A DNA stretch of 64,000 bases from Bog-473 sp963719485 (GCA_963719485.1 OY970387.1:3224001-3288000); one strand, 5' to 3'. Shown: positions 35,623-44,719, counted from the stretch's first letter. Numbers and translations are program-made. Notes: generated by a model not told the origin, from the letters alone.

Positions 35623-36772
35623 GGGGGGCGTCGGGAAGACGACGTTCTCGGCGGCCACAGCCGTCCACGCGGCGACGCGACAGCCAGGGAGGGTGCTCGT
35701 TGCATCCACTGATGCCGCGCATTCACTGGCCGAGGCATTCGGCACCAAAGTGGGGTGCGAGCCTGGGGAGGTAGCGCCCAACCTGGACGCCGTGCAGCTC
35801 GACGGCCGCCACGAACTGCAGCGGTCGTGGTCGACGATCTCGGAGTACATGGCCGAGCTCCTCGACGTGCCCGATCTCGACCGCCTGCACGCGGCCGAAC
35901 TCCTCGTGTTGCCCGGCCTGGACCAGCTTCTGGCACTGGCCCGGCTCCGGGATTTCGCCAGCGAAGGGATGTGGCGGGGGCTCGTCGTCGACTGTGCCCC
36001 GAGCGCCGACAGCCTCCGACTCCTGTCGTTGCCCGACGTCCTGGACTGGTATCTAGGCCGGATCTTCGGCCAGACCGGGATGATCCGCTCTCGTGTGCGA
36101 CGCAACATCGAACGTACGTTATCGATCAACGCTCCGAGCGACCGTGTGCTCACCTCCGTGTCCGATCTGACCTCGCAGCTGTCGGGCTTCCGTTCGACCC
36201 TCGAGCAGGCGGTCACGACGGCTCGCATCGTGGTCACTCCCGAGCATTTGGTCGTGGCAGAGGGGCAGCGGACGATGTCCTACCTGGCCCTGTACGGGTA
36301 CCCGGTGGACGCAGTGCTCGTGAACCGGGTGCTCGGTGCCGACCTCGGCTCGCCGCTGCTCGAGACGTGGCACTCCAATCAAGTCCTGCAGCTCAAGCGG
36401 ATCGACGAGGCCTTCTCTCCGTTGCCGCAGGCTCACGCCCAGCTGCGACCAAGCGAGCCCACAGGTGTCGAAGACCTCGCCGAGGTGGGCCTCGAGCTCT
36501 ACGGCGACGCCGATCCGCTGAAGCGGATGTCGACGCAGGGTGCCGTGACCATCAGCAGCGAGGGCAGCCATGCCGTCGTCCGTATCCCCGTGGGTGGCGT
36601 CGAGCGCGACGACATCTCAGTGGAGCGCCAGGGCGCCGAGCTCACGGTGAGCCTGGGGGCCCACCGGCGCGTGCTTGCGCTGCCGGATGCCTTCGATGAG
36701 CGGCAGGTCCTCCGAGCGGGCGTGAACCACGACATGCTCGAGGTCGTCTTCAGCGGGGCCGACTATGCGTGA
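35597..36772 (+). CDS. ArsA/GET3-family ATPase with C-terminal HSP20-like domain
   Basis: 391 residues. The deviant P-loop MGKGGVGKTT is at residues 8-17, STDAAHSL (normally DPAHSL) is the switch I motif, and VVDCAPSADSLRLL follows. Residues about 310-391 (TISSEGSHAVVRIPVGGVERDDISVERQGAELTVS in pieces) form the alpha-crystallin-like domain found in many bacterial ArsA proteins. There are no arsenic-resistance genes nearby and no second ATPase half. A role in handling a membrane or hydrophobic client is possible but inferred. ATG follows the regulator's native stop with no gap. Confidence 0.88.
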   Translation: MRIVLFMGKGGVGKTTFSAATAVHAATRQPGRVLVASTDAAHSLAEAFGTKVGCEPGEVAPNLDAVQLDGRHELQRSWSTISEYMAELLDVPDLDRLHAAELLVLPGLDQLLALARLRDFASEGMWRGLVVDCAPSADSLRLLSLPDVLDWYLGRIFGQTGMIRSRVRRNIERTLSINAPSDRVLTSVSDLTSQLSGFRSTLEQAVTTARIVVTPEHLVVAEGQRTMSYLALYGYPVDAVLVNRVLGADLGSPLLETWHSNQVLQLKRIDEAFSPLPQAHAQLRPSEPTGVEDLAEVGLELYGDADPLKRMSTQGAVTISSEGSHAVVRIPVGGVERDDISVERQGAELTVSLGAHRRVLALPDAFDERQVLRAGVNHDMLEVVFSGADYA

Positions 36773-37103
36773 GCGCGACTCCCTGTCCAGGCTGCTGACG
36801 CGCCACGGAGCCGGAGGCGGTGACCAGAGCGGCGGGGGAGGCAGCCACCAGAGCCCGCGGAGATCGGCCCACTTGTTCGACGACGAGGCGAAAGTCCGGT
36901 TGCTTGACGCGTCGCTGGGAGTGGTCGCTGCGCTACGGGACCTGGCCGACGTCACCGAGGACGTCCTTCGGGAGCGGCGCGACTCCCTGCTCGGTGGCGG
37001 GGGCTCCGGGCGTACCACCGCCGTTGGCTCGAACCCCGCCGATGTGGGCGGCGCCGATGCTCCCGGTGCTCAGGCCCGCGAGGAGATCCCGCTGACCTAC
37101 TGA
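36765..37103 (+). CDS. Small hypothetical protein of the ArsA cluster
   Basis: 112 residues, not recognised. Gly/Ser/Gln-rich at the N-terminus, then an amphipathic helix (EAKVRLLDASLGVVAALRDLADVTEDVLRERRDSL, in two halves around residue 60), then a Gly/Ala-rich tail. The ATG overlaps the ArsA stop by 8 bp, so co-translation is likely. The single helix with hydrophobic heptads suggests a binding partner of a neighbouring protein. Confidence 0.65.
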   Translation: MRERDSLSRLLTRHGAGGGDQSGGGGSHQSPRRSAHLFDDEAKVRLLDASLGVVAALRDLADVTEDVLRERRDSLLGGGGSGRTTAVGSNPADVGGADAPGAQAREEIPLTY

Positions 37104-37119
37104 CCCGCACCCGGCCCGC

Positions 37120-38565
37120 ATGGCCGGGTACAAGACGAACCGAGGTGCCCACATGGTACGACCGGGCGAGGACCGCAAACCGGAGAAGGTCCCGGAAGCC
37201 ACCGAGCCATGTTCGTTCGTAACCCAGGATTGGGTTGAACGCGTCTTCAAGACCATCGACACGCCGCTCCGGACCCATCGCATCACCCTGTCGTACAGCA
37301 AATTTGCCGTTTGTCTCGACAAAAAGTTATTCGGCGCCGGGAGCGTTGTCGCCCGAACCTCGGCAGGGAAGGCGATCGCCGTCGGTAACGCGAACTGGTT
37401 CAATTTCGCCACCTGGGGCACCTATACGCTCGGACCCAACATCCGCAACGACGGCGCCCCGCAGCGACTCGACACACTGCCCAACTCCGTCCGCCGTCGC
37501 TTGACACCGGCCATCGTCCAGAGCCGGTCAGCCGACGGCGAGGTGGTCGGACGGGCCCTGGCCTGGGGCCAGGAGCTGATCTTCCTGAGCGCGGGCCGGG
37601 CCTTGCTGCGCTTCGATGCCATGGACGACGCGAAGTTCGAAAAACCGTTCCGTATGCCCGACGCGGACCGCACCCAGGTCCTTAGGGAGCTCAACTGGAG
37701 CGGACAACAGTTCATCGACGAAGGCCACCTCGAACTCGTCGACGAGGCCTTCGACTGCTACCGGTTGGTGTACCGCCGGGCCGCCGAACTGAGCAAAGCG
37801 GGGAAGGGCCCGGACGACATCCAGTCGGACCTCGTCGTGGCCAAGCTCATGTTCTTCGCCACCTGCCTGCTGACGGCGGCCGAGCAAGACGTGGTCAACC
37901 GGGCCCTGGCCGTGGTCGTCAACTCGGTTCCCGCCCGGTTGATGCAGGAGCTCGACGGCAAGCTGTCGCAGTTGGCGCGCTGGCGCAGGGGCGTGCCCCA
38001 GCAGGTCGCCGCCTATGGTCTGCTGGCCCGACTCCAGCACGCGGAAGGTTTCCTGAGCGAGTCGTGGGCCCGGCTCATGACTCGGTACCTGCTCGTGATA
38101 GTCCTTCCCACCGAGATGCTGCGGTTGGGCCGGGACGTGCCACTGCGCAACCCGACGGAACCGATGTTCCCCCTCGCTCTCATGGATCTGCGACCGCCGC
38201 CTCCGGCGACCATGGACGATTACGAACCAAAGGACCATGGAAAGTCCGTGCAAAGCAAGCTTGTGGCGCTCCAACTGTTCGTCAGCGCGCTCGACCGGTC
38301 CCAGGCAGGCGTCGGCTCGGCGGCGCACGACTGGCGCCGTTTCGACGACCGCATGAACTGGGCGATCTGCCTGTTCCGCAGCCGGCAGCAGGACCGAACC
38401 CTCTACTGGTCGCCGTACTCGATCGAGGACACTCAGCGGATCGTGGCAGGGCAGATGCCACGGGCGAGCGGTCACCCCGGCCAAGCCGCCGTCATGCCGC
38501 CGCTGGACCCAGGAGCCGACGCCGCTGCAGTCCGCACCCTTCTCTCGGCCGTCGGCAAGGAGTGA
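37120..38565 (+). CDS. Conserved-looking protein of unknown function, 481 residues
   Basis: Not recognised. Mostly helical, no signal peptide or clear membrane segment. The stretch GNANWFNFATWGTYTLGPNI near residues 88-107 is rich in aromatics and resembles a motif I have seen in uncharacterised actinobacterial proteins. Start ATG at 37120 or 37153 (MVRPGEDRKPEK); neither has a strong ribosome site. It ends 8 bp before the MpaB-type gene and shares its length class and strand, so the two probably work together. Confidence 0.6.
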   Translation: MAGYKTNRGAHMVRPGEDRKPEKVPEATEPCSFVTQDWVERVFKTIDTPLRTHRITLSYSKFAVCLDKKLFGAGSVVARTSAGKAIAVGNANWFNFATWGTYTLGPNIRNDGAPQRLDTLPNSVRRRLTPAIVQSRSADGEVVGRALAWGQELIFLSAGRALLRFDAMDDAKFEKPFRMPDADRTQVLRELNWSGQQFIDEGHLELVDEAFDCYRLVYRRAAELSKAGKGPDDIQSDLVVAKLMFFATCLLTAAEQDVVNRALAVVVNSVPARLMQELDGKLSQLARWRRGVPQQVAAYGLLARLQHAEGFLSESWARLMTRYLLVIVLPTEMLRLGRDVPLRNPTEPMFPLALMDLRPPPPATMDDYEPKDHGKSVQSKLVALQLFVSALDRSQAGVGSAAHDWRRFDDRMNWAICLFRSRQQDRTLYWSPYSIEDTQRIVAGQMPRASGHPGQAAVMPPLDPGADAAAVRTLLSAVGKE

Positions 38566-38573
38566 CCACGTAG

Positions 38574-40199
38574 ATGGAACCCCTACTCACCAACGACATT
38601 CTCAACCTGATGCGCAGAATCGGCGATCCGCGGGTCGACGACTCCGCTGCGGCCCACGTGGGCGACGAAGCCCGCAAAAAGCTCATGAAAGAGGTCCGGG
38701 AGAAGGGCCTGCCCCGAATCCTCGACGACACCTGGTTGAGCGAGAACGCCGCCGACTACGGCCTCAAGAAACTCCTCGAGGAGCCCGGCACGCCCCCCGA
38801 TCCCCGCCTCGTCAAAACGGCCTGCGACCTCTTCGCCCGGTATGGCTCCGAGATCGCCGCCGCGCTCTTGCTGGCTGCGCTCCCCGAGGCCTACGCGGCG
38901 AACGAAGGGTCAAAGGTGCTGGCTCAGCGCAGTCAGCTCATAAACGGCGGTGAGCTGTCGACCAGGCGGATCGGGGCCACTGCCCAGTTCGTCATTTGGG
39001 TCCTCACGCCCGGCCCGCTGCCGCCGCCGGTCAGCGCCGACATGCACCAGTACACCTACCAGAGCTTTGTCGCCACCAAGACGCTGTGGGGCGCGTCGGA
39101 GGGCCAGGCGCTTCGCGCCTCGCTGGCGTTGCGAATCATGCATGGCCTCATTCGAACGCTCGAACCGCCGGGGATCCAGACCCTGGGGACGGTTGACGCC
39201 GGCGATGTGGCGCTCAACCAGGAGGACCTGCTCGCGACGCTCCTCAGTTTTACGATCACGGTGTTCGAAGTGCTCGAGAAGTTCGGGATCAGTTGGACCG
39301 ACGAAGACCAGGAGGCCTACTTCTACGTATGGGACCGCGTCGGCGAGACACTGGGGATCGGTGACGAGTCCGTCATCGAAGAGTTGACTGGGTGTGACTC
39401 GTTCGAGGAGCTGCGGGCGAAGCTCCGCAGTTACGACGAGGACGACCGCTTCGGTCACGCGGAAGAGGGTCTCCCGGACACAGAGCCGACCGTCGTCGTC
39501 GAGGGCAACGGCAACGGCAACGGCAACGGCGAGGAAAAGGGCGACAGCGTGGCCGAAACCGGAGGTGGCGAAACCGGAGGTGGCGAGGCCGGAGGTGGCG
39601 AGGGTGATCTCGCGGTGCCCCCTCGCGCTGGTCGGCTCACGCCAGATGACGTGGACAGGCTGTTCAAGGGCCGGCGCAACCGACAGGTGCTGCGTCGGAT
39701 CGCGGACGTTGGCACCCTGCGGCCCGAGTCCGTACCGGAGGCGAGGGCTCTGCTCGCGCGGCTGAGGGAGCGGATGTGGACGCTCGCGAACGACCGCCCT
39801 CCTCTGACTGAGCCCTTCGAGTACGAGAACTTCAACAAGATCCTCGAGGATGTGAGCGCGGGGCGCGTCTTGCTGCGAGCCATGGTCGACGAGGTAGCAG
39901 CCCAGCTCCCGGCGAGCCAGAAGACCTGGCCGATCTCCGTGATCCGGCAGCTGGTCCCCTTGCGCGTGCAGAACCGCCTGGCCCTGGGTGGAACGAGCTC
40001 GATCGGCCTGCTCTCAGGCATCCTTGACGCGCCGCGGGACCTGCCGGGCTCGGTCGCGCTCCGGCGGATGTCGGCGGAGGTCCTGCGCCAACGCGCGACC
40101 CGGGTCGCAGACTCCCTCTTCCTCGACTACTACGACAAGGGCCAGATCGTGATCCCGGGCCTGCGCTCCACCGCTCTCGGCTACGGCGTGCGCCGGTAG
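38574..40199 (+). CDS. MpaB/latex-clearing-protein-like oxygenase (DUF2236 family)
   Basis: 541 residues. The N-terminal half matches the MpaB family: AALPEAYAANEGSKVLAQRSQ, GGELSTRRIGATAQFVIWVL, then LRIMHGLIRTL (conserved His of the haem pocket) and ALNQEDLLATLLSFTITVFEVL followed by DEDQEAYFYVWDRVGETLGI. Family members are haem-b enzymes that cleave double bonds in polyisoprenoids or act as hydroxylases. A Gly/Asn/Glu-rich linker (about 310-345) leads to a second helical domain of about 190 residues that I do not recognise. Substrate unknown. Confidence 0.72.
   Translation: MEPLLTNDILNLMRRIGDPRVDDSAAAHVGDEARKKLMKEVREKGLPRILDDTWLSENAADYGLKKLLEEPGTPPDPRLVKTACDLFARYGSEIAAALLLAALPEAYAANEGSKVLAQRSQLINGGELSTRRIGATAQFVIWVLTPGPLPPPVSADMHQYTYQSFVATKTLWGASEGQALRASLALRIMHGLIRTLEPPGIQTLGTVDAGDVALNQEDLLATLLSFTITVFEVLEKFGISWTDEDQEAYFYVWDRVGETLGIGDESVIEELTGCDSFEELRAKLRSYDEDDRFGHAEEGLPDTEPTVVVEGNGNGNGNGEEKGDSVAETGGGETGGGEAGGGEGDLAVPPRAGRLTPDDVDRLFKGRRNRQVLRRIADVGTLRPESVPEARALLARLRERMWTLANDRPPLTEPFEYENFNKILEDVSAGRVLLRAMVDEVAAQLPASQKTWPISVIRQLVPLRVQNRLALGGTSSIGLLSGILDAPRDLPGSVALRRMSAEVLRQRATRVADSLFLDYYDKGQIVIPGLRSTALGYGVRR
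39504..39599 (+). repeat. Tandem repeats encoding the linker of the MpaB-like protein
   Basis: GGCAAC is repeated four times at 39504-39527, then the 15-mer GAAACCGGAGGTGGC occurs twice exactly and once with two changes at 39555-39599. They encode Gly-Asn and ETGGG/EAGGG repeats, a flexible linker prone to length change. Confidence 0.85.
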
Positions 40200-40429
40200 C
40201 GGCGGCTCGGCATCGGACCGCTCAGCTGGCCGGCGACGCGCCTCCCTGGCGGAGCCGTGCCCGGCGGGCTCCGGCGAAGGCGAGCTCTTCCGCTGCGGTT
40301 CGTGGTACGTGTCATGGCCCCTCCGTTCCACGCGTCGCCGGGCACTCCGTGCTCGCGGCAGGTTAGGGCTGAGGCGACTGCGACGCACCCGGCAAGCTGT
40401 TCGGTGTGGGACCCGGGATTCAGGCGAGG

Positions 40430-41368
40430 TCAGCCGGCGGCCTTGCCGGCGGCCACGGCGGCGGCCACCGACGGATCCATCGTGCCGTTCCACCAATTGC
40501 CGTAGCCACCGTCGGTGTACACCCACGCCTCGTGCGCACCAGCGACGTTCGAGTACTGCACCGAGGAGGCCACGTCGGTCTGGATCTGAGCCGAGGAGTG
40601 GGGATCGAGGTAGGTGGCCTGTGCCACGTACTCGTTGTCGCGGAGGAGGGCCTTCTCGGCTGCCTGGTACTGGCTCGGTGAGGTGTAGCCGTAGGAGGCG
40701 AACTCGTTGCCGTCGATGGGAACGGTCCCACCCTGGATGAGGCCCTTCACGAACTGCTGCATGCCGGCGTCACCCTCGGAGTCGGCCTGGGTCATGAACA
40801 GCTGGAGGTGGGCGGCGGCGAGGAGCGCCCCGACCCGGGCGGCGGCGGGGGCGATGTTGGGGCTCGACTGGAGCATCGGGTCCTGTTGGCCGTAGGCCTC
40901 GGTGTCCAGGGCCAGCCCGGAGAAGCCGCCGGCTCCGGCCGTCTGGGCAAGGCTCTGAAAGGCGTTGACCATGTCGGTCACGCAGGACGGGTTCGCCCAG
41001 TTCCAACTCTTGCCGGTGTTGAACGACCACAGGTGCAAGAGGTTGTGCGTGTAGCGGCCCTCCTTCGGCTCGCCGGAAACCAGGGCGGCCTGGTCGTCGG
41101 CCTGGGAGCCGAGAACCGCGCAGGTGAAGGGGTCCTGGTCGTCGGAGCCCCGCACCACCACACCGTCGAAGGGCGTGCTCTGTGACAGCCCGCTGGCGAA
41201 GTCGGAGGCAGAGACCGTGGAGTAGTCGATCAGCACAACGCCGGGTGGCGGCGGTGGGGGTGGATGCTTGGCCCCCGCGGGCGAGGCGGCGACGGCCGAG
41301 GCCAGGGCCCACGCCAGGACAGCGACCGCCACTATGGAACGTCTCTTCAACGGGAACCAGTTCGCCAT
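40430..41368 (-). CDS. Secreted protein of unknown function
   Basis: 312 residues. A signal peptide (RSIVAVAVLAWALASAVAASPAGA) is followed by a run of seven prolines. The mature part has a TIM-barrel feel: VVLIDYSTVSASDFASGL, FSGLALDTEAYG (acidic pair at the end of a strand, as in some glycoside hydrolases) and LFMTQADSEGD. No family could be named. The ATG at 41368 is preceded by AAGGA. The 230 bp between it and the MpaB-like gene hold nothing I recognise. Confidence 0.7.
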   Translation of the reverse strand: MANWFPLKRRSIVAVAVLAWALASAVAASPAGAKHPPPPPPPGVVLIDYSTVSASDFASGLSQSTPFDGVVVRGSDDQDPFTCAVLGSQADDQAALVSGEPKEGRYTHNLLHLWSFNTGKSWNWANPSCVTDMVNAFQSLAQTAGAGGFSGLALDTEAYGQQDPMLQSSPNIAPAAARVGALLAAAHLQLFMTQADSEGDAGMQQFVKGLIQGGTVPIDGNEFASYGYTSPSQYQAAEKALLRDNEYVAQATYLDPHSSAQIQTDVASSVQYSNVAGAHEAWVYTDGGYGNWWNGTMDPSVAAAVAAGKAAG

Positions 41369-41473
41369 GACCACGTCCTTGAGAGCGAACCCAGTACTTC
41401 GGCGCCTTCACCGAGAAACTGAAACCAGGTTAGCCCGGCAGTGTCGTGGGGGGCCGGACGGACGGGCCTCGGA

Positions 41474-41800
41474 TCAGGTACCGATTTCGAGTCGTTGAAT
41501 CAGATCCTGGGCAAGGGTGAAGCGGAAACGAAGCTCGGCGCTACCGCCGGGAAAGTTCCCCTCAAGTCGGCACGCGGCCACAGAGGTCTCGCCACCCGCC
41601 GCCTCGATGCCAAGGAGGGTGACCGTGTACTCGTACTGCGAGGCCGGACCCAGTTGCCACGCTCGGATCTCAGCCGGTCCCCGCCAGGCGCGACCGTCAT
41701 CGATGACAGTGGCATCGCTTGTGAACAACGCGAGGATTGCTTCGATGTCACGCCGAGAATCGCTCTCGAAGTATCGCTCGATGGCGGTCGGAGTACCCAT
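41474..41800 (-). CDS. SnoaL-like / NTF2-fold protein
   Basis: 108 residues. IERYFESDSRRDIEAILALFTSDATVIDDGRAWRGPAEIRAW (in two parts) is the typical opening of SnoaL-like NTF2 domains, followed by the curved sheet GNFPGGSAELRFRFTLAQDLIQRLEI. These small cone-shaped proteins act as isomerases, hydratases or binding proteins; which applies cannot be told. Confidence 0.82.
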   Translation of the reverse strand: MGTPTAIERYFESDSRRDIEAILALFTSDATVIDDGRAWRGPAEIRAWQLGPASQYEYTVTLLGIEAAGGETSVAACRLEGNFPGGSAELRFRFTLAQDLIQRLEIGT

Positions 41801-42063
41801 TCTTCAGGCTCGCAATCTGGTCAGATCGTCGAGGCCACCGGGTCCTCTCTGTTGCTTCGCATGGCGGCGTGTGCGCACGGAGAACACCTCTCGAATCGTG
41901 CCATTCGGCTGTGACGCAGCTCGCAAATGGCCGCCTGACCTGCGGGTCCGAGACCTCAGGGGCCAGTGTTCCTCACGATGTGGTCAAGTCGACCGGGGCT
42001 TTTGTCGACACTGATCGACGGGCGTGTGGCGCCCGCGAACCGACGCTGGGCCGTATCTGGAGG

Positions 42064-42423
42064 ATGACCTTGGAGAATCGCCGACGGGCACAACGCCAAC
42101 CCGCCGTGTGGATGGGCTCTTGCCATATCGAGGGCGAGCCCTCCGACCTGTGGCAGGAGTGCGGGGTTTTCGACTTCTCAAAGCTCGGTGTGGGGATGGA
42201 CTTTCGCCACGCTGCTTCGGCCGATCTCGTGGGTCGTCGCATCTCCGTGCGTCTTCCGATAGGTGCTTCCATCGACATGACGCTGACGGGTGAGGTGCGA
42301 AATGTTAAGGACGGCCCGGACGGAATCGTGCGAGCAGGAATCGAATTTGCCGGGCTCTCTGACACCGAACGCTCCATCGCCGATCTGCTCGAACTCGCCT
42401 CGGTGATCAGGTCGAGGTCCTGA
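42064..42423 (+). CDS. PilZ domain protein (c-di-GMP binding)
   Basis: About 119 residues. ENRRRAQR supplies the RxxxR motif and DFSKLGVGMDF the (D/N)xSxxG motif, the two c-di-GMP contact sites, followed by the beta-barrel. It is a single-domain effector. The ATG at 42064 directly abuts GGAGG, so the TTG at 42070, six bases after GGAGG, is probably the real start. The 260-bp gap to the SnoaL-like gene shows nothing further that I can support. Confidence 0.85.
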   Translation: MTLENRRRAQRQPAVWMGSCHIEGEPSDLWQECGVFDFSKLGVGMDFRHAASADLVGRRISVRLPIGASIDMTLTGEVRNVKDGPDGIVRAGIEFAGLSDTERSIADLLELASVIRSRS

Positions 42424-42457
42424 CCTTCTCGACGGGGGATCGCTGAGGTCGAGACAG

Positions 42458-43078
42458 TTACCGCTCCCGGACTGTGTAGATCAGGTGGGTCACCCGCTGC
42501 GTCGGCTCCGCGCGGACCGGCTCCAGGGCGACGCGGCCCGCGTCGACGCCCTCGAACAGGCGGATTCCGGAGCCGAACAGCACGGGTGAGAGCGCGATCG
42601 AGAACTCGTCGATCAGGCCGGCGTTCACGTACTCCAGGATCGTTGCGCCGCCGCCCGCGATGCGGACGTCCCGGTCGCGGGCGGCCTCGCGGGCTTGGTC
42701 GAGCGCGGACTCGGTGCCGTCGTTGACGAAGCGGAAGGTGGTCCCTCCGGGCCGCACCCAGGGGTCACGTTTCTCGTGCGTCACGACGAACACCGGAGTG
42801 TGGAACGGTGCCTCCTCCGGCCACATCTGCTCGCCGGCGTCGAACATGCGCTTGCCCATCAGGCTCGCGCCGGTCCGCTCGAACGTCTCCCGCGCGATGT
42901 CGTTGTCGCGCCCTTCCTCGCCGCCCTCGCCGAGCTTCAGGTTCTCCCGGAAGAACCGCTGCGGGAATAGCCACTGCTGCAGCTCCATCCACTGTTGCCC
43001 CATCAATTCCCCGACGGACCCGGGCGCGATGAACCCGTCCAGCGACATCGACACGCTGAAGAACACCTTCCCGGCCAT
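42458..43078 (-). CDS. Dihydrofolate reductase family protein (RibD C-terminal-like)
   Basis: 206 residues. VFFSVSMSLDGFIAPGS at the N-terminus, ASLMGKRMFDAGEQMWP and VRIAGGGATILEYVNAGLIDEFSIALSPVLFGSG match the RibD_C fold that binds NADPH. It is usually found beside ArsR-SRPBCC pairs, as here, but its reaction is not established. Its ATG overlaps the SRPBCC stop, so it is the third gene of the operon. Confidence 0.9.
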   Translation of the reverse strand: MAGKVFFSVSMSLDGFIAPGSVGELMGQQWMELQQWLFPQRFFRENLKLGEGGEEGRDNDIARETFERTGASLMGKRMFDAGEQMWPEEAPFHTPVFVVTHEKRDPWVRPGGTTFRFVNDGTESALDQAREAARDRDVRIAGGGATILEYVNAGLIDEFSIALSPVLFGSGIRLFEGVDAGRVALEPVRAEPTQRVTHLIYTVRER

Positions 43079-43584
43079 CAGTCAACAGCTCCGTTCTGAA
43101 CGATCTCGGTGACGTAGGCGTCCAGGTTGCTCAGGGTCTGCTGGCCGCCCTCGATCGCGTGGTACTTCTCGACCGCCTGGTCGCGCAGCTCCTTGGTGGG
43201 GAACACCGTGCGCATCTCGATCCGGGTGGCCGCGCCGTCGGACGCGAATGTCAAGACCGACTCGAAGGCGTTCGGGTCGCCGCGCGACTCACCGTGCACC
43301 AGCGCGATTCGTTCCGGCGGGGCGATCTCGGTCCAGGAGATCCACTCCTGGTAGTCCGTCCCGTCCGGTCCGTGCATCACGAAGTCCCACTCCCCGCCGA
43401 CGCGGAACTCGAACGCCCGCGTGGTGGTGGTGAACCCCTCCGGTCCCCACCACCGCGACAGGTGCCGCACCTCGGTGAACGCCTCGAACACCAGCTCCCG
43501 TGGGGCACTGATGACCCGCGAGATCACGATCTCGCGGTCAGCCGTCGCGGTCTGCGCCGGCGCTCGTCGTCCCGTCGCGCTCAT
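43078..43584 (-). CDS. SRPBCC / AHSA1-type protein
   Basis: 168 residues. VISRVISAPRELVFEAFTEVRHLSRWWGPEGFTTT (in two parts) is the standard start of activator-of-Hsp90-like domains, with a large hydrophobic cavity. EWISWTEIAPPERIALVH and the C-terminal helix follow. It sits between an ArsR regulator (12 bp gap) and the DHFR-like gene (1-bp overlap). Confidence 0.9.
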   Translation of the reverse strand: MSATGRRAPAQTATADREIVISRVISAPRELVFEAFTEVRHLSRWWGPEGFTTTTRAFEFRVGGEWDFVMHGPDGTDYQEWISWTEIAPPERIALVHGESRGDPNAFESVLTFASDGAATRIEMRTVFPTKELRDQAVEKYHAIEGGQQTLSNLDAYVTEIVQNGAVD

Positions 43585-43596
43585 CAGCCACTCCTC

Positions 43597-43932
43597 CTAC
43601 TGCCTTGCCTGCTTGAGGTCCTGCACGTACTCATCCAGTCGGTCGAAGCTCTCGTTCCAGAACCGCTCGAACCCGCCGGTCCACTCGTGAACCGTTCGCA
43701 GCCCGCGGGCGTCAAGGCCGTACAGGCGTTGCTTGCCTGCCCTGCGGTCTCGCACCAGTCCGACCTCGCGGAGCACCCTGAGGTGTTTGGACGCCCCCGG
43801 CTGGGTCATCCCCAGCTCCTGGGCCAACTCGGTCACCGGCCCCTCACCCGCTCGCAGCAGCACCAGGATCTCCCGGCGCTGCTGCTCGGCGATCGCGTTG
43901 AAGACATCCGACGTCGTCGCTGCTCGTGCCAT
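43597..43932 (-). CDS. ArsR-family transcriptional regulator
   Basis: 111 residues, winged helix. IAEQQRREILVLL, VTELAQELGMTQPGASKHLRVLREVGLV (recognition helix) and DRRAGKQRLYGLDARGL (wing) are clear. No metal-binding cysteines are present, as is usual for ArsR proteins paired with SRPBCC genes. It probably represses its own operon through the palindrome just upstream. Confidence 0.92.
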   Translation of the reverse strand: MARAATTSDVFNAIAEQQRREILVLLRAGEGPVTELAQELGMTQPGASKHLRVLREVGLVRDRRAGKQRLYGLDARGLRTVHEWTGGFERFWNESFDRLDEYVQDLKQARQ

Positions 43933-43942
43933 GGCGTAATCA

Positions 43943-43960
43943 TATTCCGATATCGGAATA
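43943..43960. promoter_or_regulatory. Palindromic operator for the ArsR operon
   Basis: TATTCCGATATCGGAATA is a perfect 18-bp palindrome, AT-rich against its surroundings, 11 bp upstream of the ArsR start codon and about 50 bp from the divergent uspA-type gene. Size and symmetry fit an ArsR dimer site. Confidence 0.72.
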
Positions 43961-44008
43961 CGTCAAGTGGGTGGTAATCAGGCGGAATCGCGGTGAGAGC
44001 ATGCGAAG

Positions 44009-44476
44009 ATGGCGACGATGTACAAGCAGATCGTGGTGGGGACGGATGGGTCGGCCGGTGCGAATGTCGCGGTCGACGCGGCAATAGAGCTCGCACGCTT
44101 GACCGGAGCTCGCTTGCATGTCGTGCACGCACACAGGGTCGCCACCGCGACTGCGACGGGTGCCGAGCTCGGAGCGCCGCCGGTTGACATCGTCGAAGTG
44201 AACGAGGCTGTTCACAGCGAGGGCCAGCGCATCTGCGACCATGCGATCGCCCGCGCTGATCGTGCCGGGGTGCAGGCAGAAGGGCACTGCGTTGGCGGGC
44301 ACGCGGGTGAGGAACTGCTCCGAGTTGCGACCGCCGCCTCCGCCGATTTGGTCGTGGTCGGTAACCGGGGGATGACGGGCATGCGCCGGTTCGTGTTGGG
44401 CAGCGTTCCAAACAAGGTTGCACACAGTGGTTCTGCGAGCGTGCTGATCGTGGACACGTCACAAACCCGCGCCTGA
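44009..44476 (+). CDS. Universal stress protein (UspA family)
   Basis: 155 residues. KQIVVGTDGSAGANVAVDAAIELAR at the N-terminus and the ATP-binding motif VVGNRGMTGMRRFVLGSVPNKV (GxxG then GS, in two pieces) are present. It is a single-domain ATP-binding USP. An ATG at 44018 is an alternative start. Divergent from the ArsR operon. Confidence 0.93.
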   Translation: MATMYKQIVVGTDGSAGANVAVDAAIELARLTGARLHVVHAHRVATATATGAELGAPPVDIVEVNEAVHSEGQRICDHAIARADRAGVQAEGHCVGGHAGEELLRVATAASADLVVVGNRGMTGMRRFVLGSVPNKVAHSGSASVLIVDTSQTRA

Positions 44477-44635
44477 ACCGATCCGTCGTAGGGGTCTCAG
44501 TGACCCGGTCTTCGAATATGGATTCGCACAGCTCTGCGGCAGCCACGGTCCGAGGCGTTCGCGGAGCATGCCGTGGCGGCGTCGGAGCGTGACCGGCCCC
44601 CAGCACGCTCGGCCGAGAATGCCCGGAGTAGACGC

Positions 44636-44676
44636 GAAACTGGCCCCCCGGGTCCGACGACCGGGGGGCCAGTTTC
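44636..44676. terminator. Strong terminator hairpin
   Basis: GAAACTGGCCCCCCGG pairs perfectly with CCGGGGGGCCAGTTTC across a nine-base loop. It lies between convergent genes, 160 bp after uspA and before the small ORFs on the minus strand, so it probably works in both directions. Confidence 0.8.
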
Positions 44677-44719
44677 CTACGTGCTGTTCAGGTAGGCGTG
44701 CCGCTCACCTTGCACTCGC

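Noticed and set aside
35597..36772. Arsenic-resistance operon
   Set aside because: ArsA is present but no arsB, arsC, arsD or arsR lies nearby; the ArsR at 43597 belongs to an SRPBCC operon.
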